Below are positions 51,480 through 61,780 of a DNA stretch of 64,000 nucleotides, in pieces. A model generated the notes under the pieces. It made no database searches. It was not told the DNA's origin and saw nothing but the letters and a program-made list of their open reading frames with translations. Position numbers and translations under genes: made by a program. The first letter of the stretch is position 1; each line of letters starts with the position of its first letter. This DNA comes from Polytrichum commune. Lineage: Eukaryota; Streptophyta; Polytrichopsida; Polytrichales; Polytrichaceae. Where the stretch lies: NCBI GenBank assembly GCA_950295325.1, contig OX485807.1:20307666-20371665 (forward strand), in the 5' to 3' direction.

Positions 51480-52600
51480 TGATAGTGCAGATAGTGCTCG
51501 ACAACAATGATCTTTTTATGATCGTGTCTAAGTGCCAAAATATAGGAGTATAGTGGTTATTTATGAAATTATATAATAAAATATTATAGGAAAGAAACAT
51601 CATATTTGAATTTTTTTTAACATTAAACCGCTTGGTAAGGTTCTTTTTAGAGATATATTACAAAATTTCATAGTATAATTAATTTAATGATTTAGTACAA
51701 TACAAGCATCATCCCTAATAGAAATACTTGGGATTATATATATATATGAAATATCTGGGATTATGCGCTATTTTTGAAAATATGTTTTATCACAATAGAC
51801 GTAGTCAAATTCTTCAATGTTTGATTGAATCTAAGTTGTCATAATAACTGGTTATTCGATGATCAATTTCTATGATGATTTTGCGCACCTATCTCAAATA
51901 CATATATTTTAGTAATTGTTGAAGTAAAGTATTAAATGTCAAACCACTACTCTCTTATTTCGCGGTCTCAATTTCCTCAAGAATTTTCCTCTTTGACTAT
52001 TTTACTTGCCATTTAGAAAACAAATTAAAAAAATTCAATGTTACCTGCATGATAATTATCAAATTAATAATTAACATCTTAAAGATGATGATTTGGTTAC
52101 CATTGACTTATCATATACCTTGCAAATAATAATAATAATTTATCTTTAAAATCTAAAATCTAAAATCTTATTCTAATGTCTGAAATACTATAAATTATAT
52201 ATTTATATGATTTAAATAGCATACATCTTCAATACATCTTAACTGAGTATCTTCAAATGATATTTATATTCTCCAAAAAATTAAAATGCTTAAAATGCTT
52301 AAATAGGTCTAACTATATAGACTGTCATAAATGATTCAAATATCTCAAACATGTTTGATATGTATAATTAATATTTTATATAATATGGATGTAGTTGATG
52401 CTTGAGATTTAATCAATAATGTGTGTACAAAATGGAGTAAATAAAATAACAAAATAAAAGTAACGCCCGTATCTAGGTACCGGGATGAATGTGAGCCCGT
52501 GAGCTATATGTTGATCACAACACCATGATGCGACATAGGGTGTTATGCCTCCTTTGGGAGGTGGGCTCTGGTAATAAAGTAGTTGTCCCAAGTTCATTTT
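51480..52600. other. Very AT-rich intergenic DNA
   Basis: Base composition falls to long A/T stretches with TAAATT and TATAT runs (51540-52400). No frame above 62 codons and no motif was found. It ends in a T run followed by a G run at 52599-52623, next to the LINE relic. Confidence 0.5.
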
Positions 52601-53240
52601 TTTTTTTTTGGGGGGGGGGGGGGCATGTGCTTGTTTGTGTATGACTCCTCTCTACCCTGGCTGTGACGGTAATGAGGGGTTTCATATCAAATATGTTATT
52701 TTGTATTGTGTTAATTAGTGGGTCATATTTGGTGTGTTTTTATTCGAGGGCTTGGTCAGGGAATCTATCATGACAATATGTAAATTCTATGAGTTAAACT
52801 GTGAGTGTAGGGGAGGGTGATATTGGTGTTTGTATTTGGTTTGGGGCTCCTATTGTGCATAGGATGTTTGGTCTTAGTTTTGCTTGGCATTTGCATGTTA
52901 TGTGTGTACATGTGCATTTGAGGAGCCATTCCGGGATTGTTGAGTTAGGAGGTTTGTTGTTGAAGTTAATTGCATTGGTCAGTGTGTATAACCGAGTGGA
53001 TTTGTTGGCTTGTAGTCTTTGAGCAATGAAGTGTATTTCTTTGTTGTGGCATGATATTCTTAGGCCTTTTATGTGTGGGTTCAAATGTTGATAAGAGGTG
53101 TGGCCATGTGTCTTTGTCATTATTGGGGCACAAGATGCAATTGGGGTTTTGGTATGTGAGGGGCCAAATTTTCTTTTTCCTATGGTTTCCTATGTATTGG
53201 GCATATCTCAATTTAAGAGTTTGGGTAATTTGGGCATTGG
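52601..53240 (-). pseudogene. 3' fragment of a second Dualen/RandI-like LINE
   Basis: On the minus strand the pieces RYAQYIGNHRKKKIWPLTYQ, CILCPNNDKDTWPHLLS, SRLYTL-like TRLYTLTNAINFNNKPP, WLLKCTCTHITCKCQAKLRP and IEFTYCHDRF parallel the end of the full LINE (zinc motif, cysteine cluster, restriction-like endonuclease). The catalytic RPD reads RPN here. It is a truncated, shifted relic; the reverse transcriptase is absent. Confidence 0.75.
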
Positions 53241-53419
53241 TTACACCCTCAGCTTTCCAAAAGTGCTTAAAGAGTTTGTGGTCTATTTGTGCTCAAAAAT
53301 CATATACCTTGCACTTCAATTACAAAGCATGAATGAATGATTGTTGATTTTTTATGAAAAATTGCGGATGGATGAAATCACTTGTGAGGTGTCCCCTAGG
53401 ATTTCAAGGGAGTTGGGAT

Positions 53420-53650
53420 GTGAGAAAGTAATCATGTAGGCCCTCTCAATTGTGTTCACTATTGAACCCATAGATGTTGTCTATATTTTGAGCATATAGT
53501 CCAATCTTGTCGTAATGCATGTCTTATTATGTCCATTACCAACTACAAGCGTGGTCATATACCTCTCAAACATGTATGTCCAATCAAGAGGAGTGACCAC
53601 ATAAGGTCCACATGGCATAGCATGTTTCAGATTGTAATATCCAAGACAGG
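53420..53650 (+). mobile_element. Family B-related repeat
   Basis: TGTGTTCACTATTGAACCC, GAGCATATAGTCCAATCTTG and GGAGTGACCACATAAGGTCC follow the 43870-44200 copy. Termini are not resolved. Confidence 0.6.
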
Positions 53651-54055
53651 AGGTCTCAATGTTTGATACGTCGACTTGAATCATTACCATTAGTACCCCT
53701 CTTCCGTGCCAAACAAATATAGCAAAAGCAAGATAATTGTGTGCACACTTGTAAGAGAGCAACCTTCTGGAAAAAATAATAAAAATAAAAATAAAAATAA
53801 TTTGTGGTAATGCAATCACAAGATTACACTCAATAATAACAATAATCTCACTTGTGGAAATGCAATCAGAGAAGGTTACACTTGAGCCATTTTTCCAAAG
53901 AGAAGGTTTGAAGTGCCGTCCTCTGAGACGGCCACGTCACCATCTCTTCCACCAATGAGAGTGCTTGAAATGCGGTGGTCACAGGCACCAGACTTTCTTG
54001 TGACGTGGCCCTAAATTGGTTCTCAAGTCCAGAGTGCTTCTTAAGCTTTATAGGG

Positions 54056-54176
54056 TGGGCCCCGTGAGGGGCAGTCCAAAAAAAAGGGTATGCCGGAAGG
54101 TGTACCCAGCGCACGGTATTCTTTAGTAAAAGGCGAAAGAATAGTTCGCTCTGTGCTGAGCACCCGGCTGCATGAG
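54056..54176 (-). ncRNA. U5 snRNA: U5 spliceosomal snRNA
   Basis: U5 holds the exon ends during both splicing steps. The invariant loop I sequence CTTTCGCCTTTTACTAAAG is present exactly at 54139-54121, followed by a stem partner and CCGTG as in known U5 RNAs. An Sm site, ACCCTTTTTTTTGGA, lies at 54089-54075. The 3' stem-loop GCCCCTCACGGGGC is at 54072-54059. The 5' and 3' halves of stem I can pair (ATGC-AGCCGG with CCGGCAT, and CAGC with GCTG). The length of about 121 bases fits plant U5. The 5' end is placed 28-30 bases after the TATA box and may be off by a few bases. The promoter elements upstream are intact, so the gene is probably active. Confidence 0.92.
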
Positions 54177-54197
54177 TTGGAAGCCATCGCTGTAGAG

Positions 54198-54242
54198 CTA
54201 TATACTTCACCGCCCCACTTACGATCCCAAACGATATGGGAC
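54198..54242 (-). promoter_or_regulatory. Plant snRNA promoter: USE and TATA box
   Basis: GTCCCATATCG at 54242-54232 matches the plant upstream sequence element (RTCCCACATCG) with one change. TATATAG at 54204-54198 is the TATA box. The gap of 27 bases is between the spacings usual for pol III (shorter) and pol II (longer) snRNA genes. U5 is normally pol II. Confidence 0.85.
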
Positions 54243-54618
54243 AAAAGGCCTTGAGGTGTTCTGTAACTTTACCAGGACCCCGCCCCCGCCCACCTTGTTT
54301 TTCCAAAGGAGATGGAGGGTTGCAGTAGTGTCTGAGTTCTCCAATGTTTCTTGACTCCTCTGGGGAAGGGTTTAAGATAAACATATGAAGATTTTATCAT
54401 ACTCTGGCTCAGGTGGTAGGTGAAGAATAAGAGACTTCTCATTAGTGGCATTCTTTGATGCAATGTATGCAATCTTAGAATTACGGCTTTGATGCTCTAA
54501 GCACTTCAACCTTCTGTATCTCGTGATTCTACTCAACATGACTTCGGGTTGAGAGCTGGTTGTTTTGCATACAAGCACCTTCCGTGATCCGTACGTTTTG
54601 GTGGATTCTTGGAGGTAG

Positions 54619-54900
54619 TGTGGAGGTTTGAACAAATAACACTTTTTCACCGGTTCAATGACAACCAAACTCATTCCAACACACTAAAGGGTGCTAAAAA
54701 TGAGTTTGGCCCTTAATCAACTGAAATAGGTTGTTGCTCTTCATTCAAATTCAGACACTACCTCTGTTCATGCACCACAAGTGGAAATAAATTACTAATT
54801 TTGTATGCAACCAACCAGTGGAAATTCATAAACGACCAACTCCCGACAAAAAGTTTCATTGAGTTCAAAGGATAACTCTAAAATGTGTAGACTAATATGA
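54619..54900 (+). mobile_element. Family A dispersed repeat, longest copy
   Basis: GTGTGGAGGTTTGAAC, ACCGGTTCAATGACAACC, ATGAGTTTGGCCCTTAATC, CACTACCTCTGTTCATGCACC and ACTCCCGAC span the whole family in order. It gives the best view of the element (about 280 bp). No terminal repeats or coding region are evident. Confidence 0.7.
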
Positions 54901-54914
54901 AATGTTGTCTTTGA

Positions 54915-56160
54915 GTCTGCAAATTGATCTAAAACCACAAGACATTCATGTTTCAATTTTGTCATTGGATCATGCAAGAGTGAATTCAAGACGAGCACCA
55001 AAACATAATGACCACGTATTTGATATTGATATTGGAGATATAATGCTCACTGAAGAACAACAAACACGTTATGGACAACATTGTTCAAAATCCACAAGGA
55101 CTACATATTTTCACAGGTACTCCAGGAAGTTGCAAAACACTCTTTGTGAAATAAATTGTCCAATATTTTCACATTCATAATAAAATAATCATTCTTTCAA
55201 CAACTATGGGAGCAACTGCACTCAGACTTTCTATGTCGGCATCTACAGTCCACATTGTGTTTCGGAAACCTACACATGGCTATTTGTCTGTGTTGTCTGA
55301 ACCAAACCTCGTTTTGACTAAACTAAAGAATACAGACGTCATAATCATTGACAAAATGTCATTGATGACTACCAATATGTTGTGTGCAATGAGACAACCC
55401 CTCAAACAAAGCACCCGCACACATGGACACATTTTTATTCCAAAACAAGTTTTTGCTATTAGTTGGGGACTTTGCCCAACGACCTATGATATGTATACAC
55501 ACAAATATATTGCTAGACGTCATTTGCAAAGCATGCCATATCACTTCCGCTCTATATTGGGTAGCTGTCAAATAACACATGCTTCAAACATCTATCAGAC
55601 ATGCATCTGACTAAATATACCTCAATTTTCTCAACGCAACACGACATTGACCACCTACAGAAGCAGAGATTGAAGACACACTCAATGTGTGCTTCATTGA
55701 CAAGGATGTGCTTCCAGACCATATAGATGCAACCACAATAATTTTATGTTCACATCAAGAAGATGTCACCATGTACAATGACATCATGTTCAAAGCAAAA
55801 TTTGCCCCAATAGACATAATTCATGTGAAACTCACAATGTATCAACATAGCCGAATGACACAAAATTCGATTAACTTCACCATGCAGTTGTAGGCGCGCT
55901 TGTTATATGCACATCAAATGTCGGTATTGTCAAAGGCATTGTGAACAGTGCAACTGCAACAATTTCATTGGTCCCTATAGACAACCACGGTGTGGTCACA
56001 ACCTTGATGTTCAACTCATAGGGACATCAACGCGTACTTTTTTAAAGCGTCACAATTTTCAACACAAGCATACATTTGAACATCGTTCCCGATAATCTTT
56101 AGCATATGCAATGACCGACCACAAATCACCAAGTGCTACAATATCAACCAAGGTTGTTGT
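54915..56160 (+). pseudogene. PIF1-like helicase relic, Helitron type
   Basis: Across shifting plus-strand frames, PIF1 helicase motifs appear in order: the Walker A stretch IFTGTPGSCKTLFVK, STTMGATALRLS with HIVF, the Walker B stretch VIIIDKMSLMTTNML, LLLVGDFAQ, ATTIILCSHQEDVTMYN and VGALVICTSNVGIVKGIVN. In plants such stray PIF1 pieces mostly come from Helitron RepHel proteins. No Rep domain or Helitron ends were found. The coding sequence is broken several times and is dead. A degraded host PIF1 gene copy is the other possibility. Confidence 0.75.
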
Positions 56161-56309
56161 TGATATTTGAAATCATGCATTTGCACATAGATTAACTTAT
56201 GTCATGTTATTAAAACTACATATAGGCAAAACCTAAGGATTATAAGAAAATTGGTCCCGTTAGACTTCATTCCATGCCTACTCCTTGGGACAACATGATT
56301 CTCTTTATT

Positions 56310-58000
56310 ATGACGAACACATCATGGGCGCGCCCATAATCATGTTGACATGGAGTATGCTTAAAGAAATGTCTACATCGCTTCATTTTCCCACGGAGCT
56401 TCCGGGGTTCAAGTGGAGTTGCCCAAGTTCTTTCCAAGAAAACTAAAGAAGAAGCAAAGGGTCAAAATTAGGGTTTGAAGCAAGGAACTTTTAGAGAAAA
56501 GAAGTTTGGAGTATGAGAATCATTATGCTTGCATTTGAAGCACCTCTTCCTACTAGCGTAATTAGATCTATCAAAAGCACCTCAACTATTACGAGATGTT
56601 CTATTCTATGATTGTTGTCAGTATGTCATACAAAAGACTCTTAGAGACTTTACAGAAGTGGATCGGGAAAAGCAAATTATGTACTTCTTCAATCCTGAAG
56701 ATATATTGGATTCAAGATACAACACATTTTTTATTTTTAGTTTCTACGATTCTTTGTGACTTCCAATCACCTCTTTGTTTTTTTCATTTGATGTCAGCTA
56801 AGTGTAGTAAATGAGTTGTGCAAAATATTTTTGTTCTTTGTGCTTTGGACTTCTTTGATTAAGACTTGTTGTGACTAGACTTGTGGAATATAAGTTGTAG
56901 ACTCTTTAGTACTAAAACCAAAGCATACCCTCAAAATTCAATAAAAGTTTGACTAAGCTTGGATTTCCATGAGCAAGAGAATAATGATGCAATAGTGAAG
57001 ACAATGAAGACCTTCATCTAAATATTAAACAATATGGATTGCATAGCAAATGTCTCACCTCATCCATAACTACGTATTTCCATTTGTATTTTGCCAAGAA
57101 AATTTTCTATCATTCATGACAACTTAATTTGAGATGACAATCACTGGAAATGTTTCTTTAGCGGTACACATGGGCATGTTATTTCTTTGTAGTTGTGCAC
57201 ACCCATCTTGTCCATTACCTAAATGATAGAGAATAACTTCTAAGGCATGATCAAATCTGCAATTGATAAAACATTTCATGTCACATTTCATAAGAATATT
57301 GCATCGAGTTATGTATATGCAAAAAGAAGCAGAGGTAAATAAATAAACTTTTTAATTTTTTGACTCAATTAGAGAGAGTTGAGAGTGGTACATAACCAAA
57401 AATGGGCCATGCATCTTCTTGCCTTTCAAATGGGCAAGCAAACCGATTTTTTTGACGTATTTCCAAGATCCATCGATTAGCCAAAATTTTGTTAAGCTCG
57501 TTCTGATGAATGACAAACACATCATGGGCGCACCCATGAACACATTGAAATGGAGTATGCTTAAAGAAATGTTCACCTTGCTCCATTATCCTGTGGAGAT
57601 CTTTTCAAGAAAACTAGAGGAGATTCAAGGAATTAGAATTAGGGTTTGAAGCAAGGATTTTTTTTTTTTAAAGTAGGAAGAATGAGAATCATCATGCTTG
57701 CATTTGATGCACCTCTTATTAGAAGCGTAATTAGATATATGAGAAACCCCTATATTGTCATGAAATCTTTGATGTACTATTCTCTTCTATGATTGTTGTT
57801 AGTATGCCACGCAAAAGACTCCTAGAAACTTGAAAGAAGTGGATTATGTGCTTCTTCAATCCTAAAGATATATTGGATTCAAGATACAATGCATTTTTAT
57901 TTGCAGTTTATGCGATTCTTTGCAAATTCCAATCACTTCTTTGTTCTCTTCACTTGATGTCACCTATTAAGTGTTGTGAGTGAGTTGTGCGAGATATGTT
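56310..58000 (+). repeat. Direct duplication of a ~500-bp block
   Basis: About 56310-56840 recurs at about 57508-58000 in the same orientation. Shared blocks include AACACATCATGGGCGC, ATGGAGTATGCTTAAAGAAA, ATATTGGATTCAAGATACAA and CTTCTATGATTGTTGT. The two copies differ by scattered changes and small gaps. The short frames inside (for example 57365-57586, minus) are not recognised. Confidence 0.85.
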
Positions 58001-60600
58001 TGCCTTTTCTTGCTATCGACTTAGTAGTCTTTAATGAGGATTTGGACTTCTTTGATTAAGACCTATTTGAGCACCTTCGGCACATGGACATGTAGATGTT
58101 GAACTCACATACATATTGAGCAGATCATGATAGAGTAAAGTATGAAATTCAATACTGCATTTTCTTGTTGTCTTTTTTTTAAACAAACTTGGCGTAAACA
58201 AATTGTTGGAGGTTTCACGTTTAGAGTGCATGAGATTGCCCGTGTGCCAAGTGATCTACAATATTGCAACACTGCCTCTCCTACGAGGACCTCCTCCTCC
58301 CACCAACGGTGGGGCTTGGACCCCGAGTGGCTAGTTCATAACATGGATCCCCTATTTCTTTCTTGTTCCCAAGTTTGTTGGTGGCATGGCGGAGGGCCAG
58401 TAATAATTCAAATGATACAATTGTGACAGAGGACCCAAGATTACAGAGAACTCTTTTTATTATTATTTTCTTTTTTGTTTGCGGTGCAAGTGCAAGTTCA
58501 TTGCTAAAAGTAACAATTACAACTAGGACAACTCACAAACATCAAGCTAAGCCAAGAAACAGAGAGTTGGGAGACTCACAAATGTAGATAACTGCCCTAA
58601 ATATGACACTTAGTGTGCCTTGCTCAATACTAATTGTAAACCGTGGTACAGTGTCACCAACACTAAATGTTAGCTCAACATTATTTGTCATTCCTTGTAA
58701 AAAAATTTGGGGGATAATAGAATTACAATGTCGCAATTACAGTCACTTACCAAGTGATTTTTCACCCAAATTTCAAACATCCATGACAATATTTCATCAC
58801 AAGTTGCTGACAAGAGAAGGTATGGTTTTGGCCAACGGATGAACTCATCCATCATCCATGACACTAATTGTTCACTTGTTCATAAGAAGTGTCATCCGAA
58901 TAGTTACCATAGTGACACTAAAAAAAAATTTAGGCTGTCTCCTAGACAAAACTACTAGGAGCACAAACTTTGAGCGTATTTCTCGAGCTTCCCTCCCCAT
59001 TAAATTCCCTCCTCTTCGACTGTGGGCAAGAACAACCAAGTAATGTTCCCCTCTCCAGATTACAAATGATACTTAGAGGTCAAATAGATTGAATGATCTC
59101 ATACTATGTCAGGATAACTAATATAGGTGATCTTGCTTTGGAATGGGGGACGTTAAGTACCCCCCACGAACTAATAGGGATTCCATATTCGGGCGGGGGC
59201 AGCCCTCCCACGAAATTTCTGGCCCCGCCCGGATTTTTTCCAAACCCGCCCGAAAATAGCTGCCCGCCCCGCCCGAAAACGAAAAAAACATTGCTCTTCC
59301 ATTCTTGAAGGCCGCTTGACTACAAATCCCATATTGAGTGCACTTCACCTTCAAGGTCTCAAATCCAATATATATGTGCACTTCCACCTAGTAAATAAGG
59401 CATTAAATGGGATTTCATTCCGGAAGTGAAACCATCAACCAAGAATGTAATTAACTTGGAAGTCAAAAAATTAGAAAATCCTCATCAACATTGAGGTTAT
59501 AATTTTTATGACTTACCATTTGAAATTGTCTTCGTCATTCTTAAATGACACTTAAATTTAGTGTGCTGATGTGGTATGTATATTTTATAATATTTTAGAT
59601 AATTCTGGCTACTTTCAAGAATATTCATACTTTCAAGAATACTTTCAAGAATATAGCACAAAGCAAAAGTGAAGATAACTGCCAAATAAATTTCAAGACG
59701 ATCCAAAATGACCCAAGGTACAAAGGATAAGGGACAAAGATCTCAAATGCTTAAATCCATTGTTCTCAAAACAAAAGTCATGACAAATATTTCAAAGATA
59801 ACAATCCATGGATCAGGTCGCTATTTTCAAATGAAGAATAATTTAAATCAAGCTTTTCAACTGAACTACTGTCGATCGTTCCTCTAATGCATTTATTTAA
59901 ATAAACAAATGGAAGTCCAAATTCAATGTCTATAAGGGTTTAGTGTAGATGTGTTTCCATCTAACATCCATGACCATAAATAGTGTACATAGTAAAAGGG
60001 GTTGCTATTTCAAGTCCATACAGTAAGTTTACATTCAAGACATGATCTCCGCCTTATCCATTTCTCATTGAACCAATGATCAGGGAGAACTGGCAGTTAC
60101 AAATGAACCAGTTGAGTTTGAGAAATAACCGGTTGAAGTTCAAGACTGAAGGAAAATTACCGATCATTTTAGAGGAATTTATAGAATACACCCCAATTTA
60201 ATAAAGGAAAACCGGAGAATGTCAATATGTAACCGGTTGGACTTGCAAACACTAGGATCTCAACCGATTATGCCCAAAAATCTCCCTGATCACTTCATTG
60301 AACTCCCTACATTGAATGAATAGACAATTTGGGCCACAGTTCACACTTGGATTGAATATCAAATGTGAATTTTGTGATTGGAGAGACCCAAATTGGATCA
60401 TTAAGCACATGGAGATTGATATCCTCTCATCTCCCAACACCAGCTAACTTAATTAATTCAGCAGTGACTAAATCAAAGACAAGAGCGTCACTATTTGCAT
60501 GACTAACTCGAAGCAGTCCGTAACACAAGAGGCGGCACAGGATGTGTTCTACACAGATCTTTCCTCAAGCTGGCTCATGATGATACGGTTGTAGATTATT
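58001..60600. other. Intergenic DNA without a supported gene
   Basis: AT-rich, with no frame above 95 codons and no motif. It holds one compact GC-rich palindromic patch at 59187-59279 and a fragment near 58612-58650 shared, inverted, with 37719-37746. A triple CTTTCAAGAATA repeat lies near 59611-59655. Confidence 0.4.
59187..59279. repeat. GC-rich inverted repeat
   Basis: TTCGGGCGGGGGCAGC and GCTGCCCGCCCCGCCCGAA are near-complementary arms around GGCCCCGCCCGG and CCCGCCCG blocks. In surroundings with very few GC runs it stands out as a short stem or the remnant of a GC-rich MITE. Confidence 0.6.
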
Positions 60601-61330
60601 AAGTACTTTGATAGGCCCTCTACAACCATATGATTACCTCTGCACTATTGGTGTAAAACTAAGATGGTCGCATATTCGATATCAGAACTGGAGAAACCAG
60701 ATCCAGAAGTCGACATAACCAAAATTCTTCATACACTGGCAGAGATGAAGCACAAGATCTGCCATAGGGTGTATGGAATCCTCTTTATGAACTAGATAAT
60801 GGATGTGAGGAGCCATGTCACGGGTAAACGTACTCTGCCATAGGGTGTGGATTCCTCTATGAAACTAGATAATGGATGCGCGGAGCTCTGCCACGGAATG
60901 TAGGGTAGTAGATGCCCAACTTGTAGCAACCAATGGTAGTCTGAAGAATCTCTATTACCGGATGTAATGTTCAGGCCATGATAAGAGTCATTACAATTGA
61001 TGATGTGCAGCCTCGTCTCCAAGGATAGATATATCAGCAAAATTACTTGGCCGGACCATTATGACACAGATCATCTCAAAAATCTTCTTTCTCATCCTCC
61101 TCCTTTGCTTGCTTTAACCTGGCGATCTGGCAAGCAGCCTGAAATTTTTTTGTTACAGTAAGCTACCTTCTTTTGTGAGCCTTGATTTCCTTCTCGTGAA
61201 TGCTAGAAGAGCCAGAAGGTGGATTACACCTGTGTGCTTTTTTTTCTCCCTCCATTCTGTAGAAGACAAAATGGTCTTGTCAGGAAGAGCAGTCTGCACA
61301 GACTAGAAACTCCGATTCAATTGAAACAGA

Positions 61331-61700
61331 AGACAGGCATTTAATGGTTACTTTTTCCGATTAGCCCACTTCTCCAAGGACATTAAACACAGGAGTAGTA
61401 CCAGATATTTAGCAAAATCAAAGCAAGGCTGTAGCTATTTCCCTTGTAATGTTTGGGGTTCATATGGCTTTCAATTTCATTATCAAAGTGATGATTCTCT
61501 TTTGTCTTAACGATAACATAGGTTCCCCAAAGACGGTGACTATTGAACCTAGACAATGTAGCAAAGTTTGAGCACATAGTCCAATCACTTTTAAACACAT
61601 GTCTCTTTGGTGTCCGTTCTTAGGTCCACACCTGACCACACACCACTCAAATGTAAGAGTCTGATAAAGCTAAATAGCCGAATTAGGCCTGCTTACCTTA
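61331..61700 (+). mobile_element. Family B MITE in duplication copy 2
   Basis: GATTAGCCCACTTCTCC, GAGCACATAGTCCAATCAC, CACACCTGACCACACACCAC and AGGCCTGCTTACCTTA match 46990-47396 in the same position relative to the B3 gene. The left terminus is less clear. Confidence 0.75.
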
Positions 61701-61780
61701 CATATTGTTGCACACAATTTGCATAAAAAAGGTGTACATTTGTGTATAGATAGATAGATAGATATTTGCATTTGTCTTTA

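Noticed and set aside
54056-54290. First impression of an LTR-like terminal sequence because of GTCCCATATCG and a TATA box
   Set aside because: The downstream U5 loop I, Sm site and terminal stem show that these are snRNA promoter elements.
53866-54384. 172-codon minus-strand frame across the U5 locus
   Set aside because: It runs through the U5 RNA and its promoter, which explain the conservation. No protein family fits.
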